NCBI GenBank assembly: GCA_027451165.1 | Contig: DAIDJX010000096.1 | Coordinates: 1 to 11,015, forward strand | From: Prolixibacteraceae bacterium | Lineage (GTDB): Bacteria > Bacteroidota > Bacteroidia > Bacteroidales > Prolixibacteraceae | Reading direction: 5' to 3' | Length of the DNA: 11,015 nt | In this document: one piece after another, positions 6,465 through 11,015 of the stretch | Layout: the number at the start of each line of letters is the position of its first letter | How positions within the stretch are numbered: the first letter of the stretch is position 1 | The notes under the pieces: model-generated | Told to the model about the DNA's origin: nothing | Seen by the model: only the letters and a program-made list of their open reading frames with translations | Databases searched by the model: none | Made by a program: the position numbers and the translations under genes

Positions 6465-7961
6465 ATGAATCAGATAAAGGGGAAAGTTATCCAGGTAATC
6501 GGACCTGTGGTGGATGTAAGTTTTGAAGGTCTGGGAAATGATTTGCCCAACATTAACGATGCACTGGAAGTGGTCAGGGAAGTTGGCAACCTGGTTATTG
6601 AATGTCAGCAACACATCGGAGAAAACACCATCCGCTGTATTGCCATGGATTCCACCGATGGAATTTGTCGGGGACTGGAGGTAATTTCCAAAGGTAGTCC
6701 GATCAGGATGCCCAAAGGAGAGGCTGCACTTGGCCGTTTGCTGAATGTAACGGGAGACCCGGTTGACGGGTTGGGTGCATTGCCAAAAAACGGACTGGAA
6801 ATCCACAACAACCCCCCAAAATATGAAAATCTGACGACGGAAACCCAGGTCTTGTATACCGGTATCAAAGTGATTGACCTCATAGAGCCTTACGCCAAAG
6901 GCGGTAAGATCGGTTTGTTTGGTGGTGCGGGAGTTGGAAAAACCGTGTTGATTCAGGAATTGATCAACAATATTGCACTTGCCCACAGTGGTCTTTCAGT
7001 ATTCGCCGGTGTTGGTGAACGTACCCGTGAAGGGAATGACCTTCTCCGGGAAATGATTGAAGCCGACATTGTCAATTATGGTCCGGAATTTAAGGAGTCT
7101 ATGGAGTCTGGCAGCTGGGACCTGAGCAAAGTTAACATGGATAATGTCAGGAGTTCCAAGCTGGCCATGGTATTCGGACAAATGAACGAACCACCGGGTG
7201 CCCGTGCAAGGGTGGCGCTTTCAGGGCTTACCATTGCTGAGAGTCTCCGCGATGGCGATGGTTCCGGCGGCCGGGATATCCTTTTTTTCATTGACAACGT
7301 TTTCCGTTTTACCCAGGCAGGTTCAGAGGTATCAGCCCTTCTTGGCCGTATGCCGTCGGCGGTAGGTTACCAGCCCACCCTCGCTACGGAAATGGGAATT
7401 ATGCAGGAAAGGATCACTTCTACCAAAACCGGTTCGATTACATCGGTCCAGGCCGTTTATGTTCCGGCTGACGACCTTACCGACCCGGCTCCTGCCACTA
7501 CTTTTGCCCACCTCGATGCCACTACTGTTTTGAGCCGCAAAATTTCCGAATTGGGTATTTACCCGGCCATCGACCCGCTGGATTCTACCTCCAGGATCCT
7601 TACCCCCGAAGTTGTCGGAAACGAACACTACGATTGTGCCCAGCGCGTAATCCAGATCCTGCAGCGGTACAAGGAACTTCAGGACATCATCGCTATCCTT
7701 GGGATGGAAGAGCTTTCTGAAGAAGACAAACTGGTTGTTCACCGCGCCCGCCGTGTCCAGCGTTTCCTGTCACAACCTTTCTTTGTGGCTGAACAGTTTA
7801 CAGGTCTTTCCGGAGAACTGGTCGGAATGAGTGACATCATCAAAGGATTCACCATGATCCTGAACGGCGACGTTGACCAATACCCGGAAGCAGCATTTAA
7901 CCTGGTAGGCACCATTGAACAGGCCATTGCCAAAGGAGAACAAATGTTGAAAAACCTTTGA
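6465..7961 (+). CDS. atpD: F1 ATP synthase subunit beta
   Basis: The catalytic beta subunit of F-type ATP synthase, 498 residues, which makes ATP at the membrane-attached F1 head. The Walker A P-loop is GGAGVGKT (153-160), the catalytic glutamate E185 lies in GERTREGND (184-192), Walker B is ILFFIDN (272-278), and the signature PSAVGYQPTLATEMG (297-311) and catch-loop region follow. Compared with the E. coli protein there is an extra segment of roughly 25-30 residues at about 199-230 (ADIVNYGPEFKESMES then GSWDLSKVNMDNV), between GND and the FGQMNEPPGARARVALSGL block. I recall such a segment in other Bacteroidota beta subunits, so I do not read it as damage. Start ATG 6465 has the A/T-rich, Shine-Dalgarno-poor leader usual for this group. 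atpC follows after 36 nt; no other ATP synthase gene is in the window. Confidence 0.98.
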   Translation: MNQIKGKVIQVIGPVVDVSFEGLGNDLPNINDALEVVREVGNLVIECQQHIGENTIRCIAMDSTDGICRGLEVISKGSPIRMPKGEAALGRLLNVTGDPVDGLGALPKNGLEIHNNPPKYENLTTETQVLYTGIKVIDLIEPYAKGGKIGLFGGAGVGKTVLIQELINNIALAHSGLSVFAGVGERTREGNDLLREMIEADIVNYGPEFKESMESGSWDLSKVNMDNVRSSKLAMVFGQMNEPPGARARVALSGLTIAESLRDGDGSGGRDILFFIDNVFRFTQAGSEVSALLGRMPSAVGYQPTLATEMGIMQERITSTKTGSITSVQAVYVPADDLTDPAPATTFAHLDATTVLSRKISELGIYPAIDPLDSTSRILTPEVVGNEHYDCAQRVIQILQRYKELQDIIAILGMEELSEEDKLVVHRARRVQRFLSQPFFVAEQFTGLSGELVGMSDIIKGFTMILNGDVDQYPEAAFNLVGTIEQAIAKGEQMLKNL

Positions 7962-7997
7962 TTAAAAGCATCTTACAATATTAAACCTGTCTGAATC

Positions 7998-8240
7998 ATG
8001 TTCATCGAAATCATCGCACCTGAAAAACAGCTTTACAGCGGAGAAGTGAACCTGGTACAGTTGCCCGGGGAAAAAAGTTCTTTTGAATTGCTCAGGAATC
8101 ATGCCCATATCATTTCCACCTTAAAAAAAGGAATAATCCGGCTAATTGACAAAGAGGGTAAAGAATTGACCTTTCCCGTGGATGGAGGAGTCATCGAAAA
8201 CCAAAACAACACGATTGTGATTTTGGTGACCGGACAATAA
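7998..8240 (+). CDS. atpC: F1 ATP synthase subunit epsilon, short form
   Basis: The epsilon subunit of F1, part of the central stalk that contacts gamma and the c-ring. It is only 80 residues long and contains just the N-terminal beta-sandwich: MFIEIIAPEKQLYSGEVNLVQLPG, then HAHIISTLKKGIIRL and VDGGVIENQNNTIVIL. The C-terminal two-helix domain, which in E. coli (about 139 residues) can extend and inhibit the motor, is missing. The stop is followed within 60 bases by a clean terminator, so this is the natural gene end and not a local truncation. Short epsilon subunits are usual in Bacteroidota as far as I know. The likely consequence is that epsilon-based inhibition is absent. It follows atpD and shares its transcript. 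Confidence 0.95.
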   Translation: MFIEIIAPEKQLYSGEVNLVQLPGEKSSFELLRNHAHIISTLKKGIIRLIDKEGKELTFPVDGGVIENQNNTIVILVTGQ

Positions 8241-8263
8241 TAACTTGAATTTTCTTAACCAAA

Positions 8264-8299
8264 TGCCCTGGTGTGTAACTACTCCGGGGCAATTTTTTT
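8264..8299 (+). terminator. Intrinsic terminator of atpDC, abutting the next start codon
   Basis: TGCCCTGG (8264-8271) pairs over 8 bp, with one G-U, to CCGGGGCA (8284-8291) around a 12-nt loop. After one A comes T7 (8293-8299). This is a textbook Rho-independent terminator. The ATG of the glycosyltransferase is at 8300, directly after the last T, so the structure covers the whole ribosome landing region of that gene. Confidence 0.82.
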
Positions 8300-9307
8300 A
8301 TGAGAAAAACAAAATTCCTGATCATACGGTTAAGTTCCATCGGAGACATCGTTTTGACCTCTCCGTTGATCCGCTGTCTGAAACAACAGGTGGAGGACGC
8401 TGAAATTCATTTTGTTACCCGCTCAAAATACAGCGATCTGGTTCTCGCCAATCCTTACATTGATAAGATTCACTTTCTTGACCGCCACCTGGGTTTCCTC
8501 CTTCAGGAACTGGCTACAGTGAAACCTGACTACATCATTGATCTTCACCGGAATTTCAGAAGTTTCCGGATAAAACGGCACCTTGGAATTCCTGCCTATT
8601 CCTTTAACAAACTGAATATCCGGAAATGGCTCAGGGTGCAGTTCGGTATTGATCTGTTACCGGAAGTTCATATCGTGGACCGATATTTTAAGACGCTGAT
8701 TCCATTTGGTGTTCACTCCGATGGCAAGGGACTGGATTACTTCATTCCGGAAGGGAAACAATATGATTTTTCACGTTTGCCTGATCTCTTCAAAAAGGGA
8801 TACCTTACCTTTATTATAGGAGGAACTTATCATACCAAAAGGCTCCCCGTTGGAAAGGTTATCTCCATTTGCCGGAAAATCAACGTTCCGGTCATTCTGA
8901 TCGGTGGTAAACAGGAAGTTCCGGAGAGCTTGCTGATCGGGCGGGAAACCGGTAACCATATCCTGAACCTGACCGGTAAAACCACCCTGAGTGAGTCAGC
9001 CAGCCTGATCAGGGATGCCCGGCTGGTACTGACCAATGATACAGGAATGATGCATATTGCCGCTGCGTTTGGCAAAAAAATCCTCTCCTTCTGGGGAAAC
9101 ACCATTCCCAAGCTGGGTATGTCGCCCTACCTGCCTCACTCCGCTTCAAAAATTATGGAAGTGGAGGGGCTCTCCTGCCGGCCATGCTCAAAACTGGGTT
9201 TCCAGAAATGCCCCCGTAAACATTTCCGGTGTATGAACGATCTTGATCCGGATGTCGCTGTTGACTGGATCAACGAGAATTTTCATACCGGTCAAATGCC
9301 GCTTTAA
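8300..9307 (+). CDS. Glycosyltransferase family 9 (heptosyltransferase-like)
   Basis: A 335-residue GT9 (GT-B fold) enzyme that likely transfers a sugar, heptose in the best-known members, to lipopolysaccharide core or a related glycan at the inner face of the cytoplasmic membrane. The N-terminal RLSSIGDIVLTSPLIRCLK (10-28) holds the acidic residue D16 typical of the family. In the C-terminal domain FIIGGTYHTKRLP (171-183) and LTNDTGMMHIAAAFGKK (244-260) form the donor-binding region. Near the end, C293, C296, C304 and C311 are spaced as CxxC-x7-C-x6-C (within CRPCSKLGFQKCP and HFRCM), which could bind a metal. ATG 8300 must be the start because the conserved N terminus begins at residue 5, yet it directly follows a terminator T-tract. 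The last 38 bp overlap the 3' end of the convergent lyase gene. The sugar and acceptor are unknown. Confidence 0.92.
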   Translation: MRKTKFLIIRLSSIGDIVLTSPLIRCLKQQVEDAEIHFVTRSKYSDLVLANPYIDKIHFLDRHLGFLLQELATVKPDYIIDLHRNFRSFRIKRHLGIPAYSFNKLNIRKWLRVQFGIDLLPEVHIVDRYFKTLIPFGVHSDGKGLDYFIPEGKQYDFSRLPDLFKKGYLTFIIGGTYHTKRLPVGKVISICRKINVPVILIGGKQEVPESLLIGRETGNHILNLTGKTTLSESASLIRDARLVLTNDTGMMHIAAAFGKKILSFWGNTIPKLGMSPYLPHSASKIMEVEGLSCRPCSKLGFQKCPRKHFRCMNDLDPDVAVDWINENFHTGQMPL

Positions 9308-10457
9308 TCCTGTTCAGTCCTTCCGCCAGAACAGAGCGCGGACATCCGATGTTTATCCTTTGCATCCCGTCTCCTCCGGTTCCAAACCTGGCGCCATTGT
9401 TTAGCCCTACCCTGCCTTTTTCTACCAGAAAGCGGGTGAGTTGTTTATCCTTCATGCCGTATTCCCTGAAATTGAGCCAGACCAGGTAAGTCGCTTCCGG
9501 CCGCATCACTTTAACCTTCGGAAGATGTGTGTCAAAAAATTCCTCCAGATACCGGTAATTTCCCTCTACATATTCCATCAATTGTCTAAGCCAGTCTTCC
9601 CCGGAAGTGTAAGCCGCTTCCAGGGCAACCTTGCCGGCGATGTTCCCGGTCTGAATGTGCAGGGTACCCATCAGCTTTTCTATTTTTTTCCTCATTTCAG
9701 GATTGGGGATGATGGCAAAAGAGGTGGCCAATCCTGCCACATTAAAGGTTTTGCTGGGCGCCATGCATACAATGCTGTTCATCCGGCTTTCGGCCGACAA
9801 CATACCCCAGGGAATATGCCTGTTGCCTGAGAACAGCAGGTCGGAATGGATTTCATCAGAGACAACGATGAGTGAATGCTTCAGGCATATAGTCTCCAGG
9901 GCTTCCAATTCATGCTGTTTCCAGACCATGCCTCCGGGATTGTGCGGATTGCAAAGCAGCAGCATCCGGGTGCCGGGATCCAGCTTACTTTCCAGATCCT
10001 CTATATCAAAACTATACCTGTTGCCGGAAAGTCTCAAAGGATTTTCCACCATTCTGCGGCCCGATCCCCTTACGGTTTCATAAAAGGGAAAATAAACCGG
10101 AGGCTGAACCACTACTTTTTCCCCTCTGACGGTGAGGGATTGTACAGCTGCCGTCAGTGCGGAGACCACCCCCGGGCTGAAAATAATCCACTCCCTTTCG
10201 ATGTCCCATCCGTGACGGTTCCGGAGCCACTTCATGATGCTGTCATAAAAAGCATCTCCCCTGAAAGTATAGCCCAGGATTTCATGTTCCATTCTTTTCC
10301 GGATGGCTTCCATGATGAAGTCGGGAGTCCTGAAATCAGTATCAGCCACCCAAAGGGGCAAAACATCCGCTGAACCGAAAATTTGGGGTAGCGCATCATA
10401 TTTGATGCAATCCGTTCCTGTACGGTCAACGATTTCGTCGAAATTGTATTTTTTCAT
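9270..10457 (-). CDS. patB: PatB/MalY family PLP-dependent C-S lyase (cystathionine beta-lyase type)
   Basis: A 395-residue fold-type I PLP enzyme of the PatB/MalY group. These cleave the C-S bond of cystathionine or cysteine conjugates to a thiol, pyruvate and ammonia; some act as aminotransferases. The Schiff-base lysine is K236 in APSKTFNVAGLA. N170 in CNPHNPGG, D201 in VVSDEIHSDL and Y123 in PPVYFPFYE serve the cofactor, and the carboxylate-binding Arg lies in QRINIGCPRS (366-375). YTFRGDAFYDSIMKWLRNRH (63-82) and WIIFSPGVVSAL (90-101) are typical of the subgroup. The frame stays open to ATG 10511, but those 18 extra codons come from the palindromic repeat. I therefore start at 10457, where the family-like MKKYNFDEIVDRTGTD begins. 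Its 3' end overlaps the GT9 gene tail to tail. The upstream neighbour is comB-like, which hints at organosulfur metabolism. Confidence 0.9.
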   Translation of the reverse strand: MKKYNFDEIVDRTGTDCIKYDALPQIFGSADVLPLWVADTDFRTPDFIMEAIRKRMEHEILGYTFRGDAFYDSIMKWLRNRHGWDIEREWIIFSPGVVSALTAAVQSLTVRGEKVVVQPPVYFPFYETVRGSGRRMVENPLRLSGNRYSFDIEDLESKLDPGTRMLLLCNPHNPGGMVWKQHELEALETICLKHSLIVVSDEIHSDLLFSGNRHIPWGMLSAESRMNSIVCMAPSKTFNVAGLATSFAIIPNPEMRKKIEKLMGTLHIQTGNIAGKVALEAAYTSGEDWLRQLMEYVEGNYRYLEEFFDTHLPKVKVMRPEATYLVWLNFREYGMKDKQLTRFLVEKGRVGLNNGARFGTGGDGMQRINIGCPRSVLAEGLNRIKAAFDRYENSR

Positions 10458-10472
10458 TTGATCTGATGATGG

Positions 10473-10584
10473 TGGAGACGCACAGCTGTTCATCTTTACC
10501 TGGAGACGCACAATTGTGCGTCTTTACTTGGAGACGCACAATTGTGCGTCTTTACTTGGAGACGAACAGTTGTGCGTCTTTACA
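10473..10584. repeat. Four tandem copies of a 28-bp palindromic unit
   Basis: The units are 10473-10500, 10501-10528, 10529-10556 and 10557-10584, head to tail with no extra bases. Copies 2 and 3 are identical and each carries the perfect 20-bp palindrome AGACGCACAATTGTGCGTCT (10504-10523 and 10532-10551). Copy 1 has a changed but still symmetric centre (ACAGCTGT) and two mismatched arm pairs. Copy 4 has one mismatch and one wobble. Each would fold as a hairpin in RNA or extrude in DNA; no T-tract follows on either strand. The array fills the gap between the comB-like gene and patB and contains the comB stop codon. It looks like a REP/RAYT-style or MITE-like palindromic element amplified in tandem. 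Confidence 0.93.
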
Positions 10585-11015
10585 TGGTTATTTTTTTTAA
10601 GGTTATGTCTCCGTGTTCCTTTTCAGCTACCAACACAAAATCAAAAATATTGCGCCGGAGGCAAAGGTCGAAGTCAGATGCCGGCGCCCATTCCTGGCTG
10701 GCAGGCTCAAAAAACCTTGCGCCAGACCCCTGTCTGATGGTGCCAGCCACAGCTTCCCAGCCGGTCGGTAAGCCCAGCAGTTCATTATGGATGTATTCAG
10801 CACACAAGGTATCTTCATCGGTTGGGTATTCACAGGCATAACCCATACAAACCAGGGAAACCTTTGCAGGGTTGTTTATCCGGATGTATCTCACTATAGC
10901 AGAAGCATTTACAAAACTACCCGTCAATATAATTTCAGCTCCCCGGGCATTAACGATTCCCTGAGTTCCTGAGCTGGTGGTATGAATGATGGTTTTCCCT
11001 TTAAGGTCAGCAGAC
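10580..11015 (-). CDS. comB: ComB family 2-phosphosulfolactate phosphatase, 5' end cut by window edge
   Basis: These are the C-terminal 145 or so residues of a ComB-type phosphatase, which converts 2-phosphosulfolactate to sulfolactate in the coenzyme M route of methanogens. Bacterial homologues are widespread but their role is often unclear. The frame enters from the right edge as SADLKGKTIIHTTSSGTQG, continues IVNARGAEIILTGSFVNASAIVRYI, then VSLVCMGYACEYPTDEDTLCAEYIHNELLG. This order (GTQG loop, GSFxNA, the glycine-containing strand and the acidic EDxxCAE helix) is what I recognise as the ComB pattern. The internal ATG at 10927 is not the start. The final codons ITM and the stop TAA (10580-10582) lie at and inside the last copy of the palindrome array, so the C terminus may have been reshaped by the repeat. 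Mature length cannot be judged. Confidence 0.85.
   Translation of the reverse strand, partial: SADLKGKTIIHTTSSGTQGIVNARGAEIILTGSFVNASAIVRYIRINNPAKVSLVCMGYACEYPTDEDTLCAEYIHNELLGLPTGWEAVAGTIRQGSGARFFEPASQEWAPASDFDLCLRRNIFDFVLVAEKEHGDITLKKITM
10642..10672 (-). promoter_or_regulatory. Possible patB promoter inside the comB 3' end
   Basis: On the minus strand TTCG (10672-10669) is followed by 19 bp and TATTTTTG (10649-10642), a full TAnnTTTG match with a near-match -33 element. Transcription would start near 10635, and the whole palindrome array would then form the leader of patB. The element lies inside coding sequence and could be chance. Confidence 0.28.

Noticed and set aside
8218..8225. TGATTTTG as a promoter for the GT9 gene
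   Set aside because: It misses the key A of the -7 consensus, has no TTG at the right spacing and lies inside atpC coding sequence.
9441..10373. Several plus-strand frames opposite patB
   Set aside because: They overlap one another in different frames and oppose a complete PLP enzyme gene.
10504..10551. Palindromes as intrinsic terminators for comB
   Set aside because: The hairpins are strong, but no T-tract follows them on either strand; they could stall or stabilise RNA but are not canonical terminators.
10473..10584. CRISPR array
   Set aside because: The 28-bp units are directly contiguous with no spacers and are themselves palindromic, which does not fit a CRISPR array; no cas gene is present.
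10542..10841. Plus-strand frames reading through the repeat array into the comB region
   Set aside because: They are products of the repeat sequence and of the strand opposite comB; the minus-strand comB frame has clear family motifs to the window edge.

Overview
This window looks like ordinary chromosome from a member of the Bacteroidota, probably an uncultured Bacteroidales-type organism. The reasons are an 80-residue ATP synthase epsilon subunit with no C-terminal helices, an F1-beta subunit with an extra segment after the P-loop region, starts that mostly lack a Shine-Dalgarno sequence, and matches to the Bacteroidota promoter pattern (TTG, about 19 bp, TAnnTTTG). The small mutase subunit and the ComB-family protein also fit. 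Taxonomy is an inference; no rRNA or species marker is present.

Left part, minus strand (1-2721): the methylmalonyl-CoA mutase small subunit, cut by the left edge, and upstream of it a Tat-exported-looking aldo/keto reductase. Centre, plus strand (2847-8240): a well-formed promoter, tRNA-Arg(CCU), an RND/MMPL-type membrane exporter, an overlapping isoprenyl diphosphate synthase, then a separate atpD-atpC unit. The exporter and the prenyl synthase overlap by 8 nt and are surely co-expressed. atpD-atpC has its own candidate promoter and ends at a strong intrinsic terminator. The terminator's U-tract touches the start codon of the next gene, a GT9 (heptosyltransferase-like) enzyme.

Right part, minus strand (9270-11015): a PatB/MalY C-S lyase whose 3' end overlaps the GT9 gene tail to tail by 38 bp. 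Upstream of it is the end of a ComB-like 2-phosphosulfolactate phosphatase gene, cut by the right edge. Between these two lies the most distinctive DNA of the window: four head-to-tail copies of a 28-bp unit, each holding a palindrome (perfect in the two middle copies). The array supplies the comB stop codon and creates a false N-terminal extension of patB.

No gene-free stretch exceeds 300 bases; the longest (1498-1674 and 2722-2889) are described below. Most genes are housekeeping or envelope functions: propionate/succinate metabolism, isoprenoid synthesis, energy conversion and LPS or glycan assembly. I found no convincing new multi-gene system. The points most worth a second look are the palindrome array, the terminator that abuts the GT9 start codon, the tRNA-led exporter/prenyl synthase unit, and the possible sulfur-metabolism pairing of ComB and PatB.
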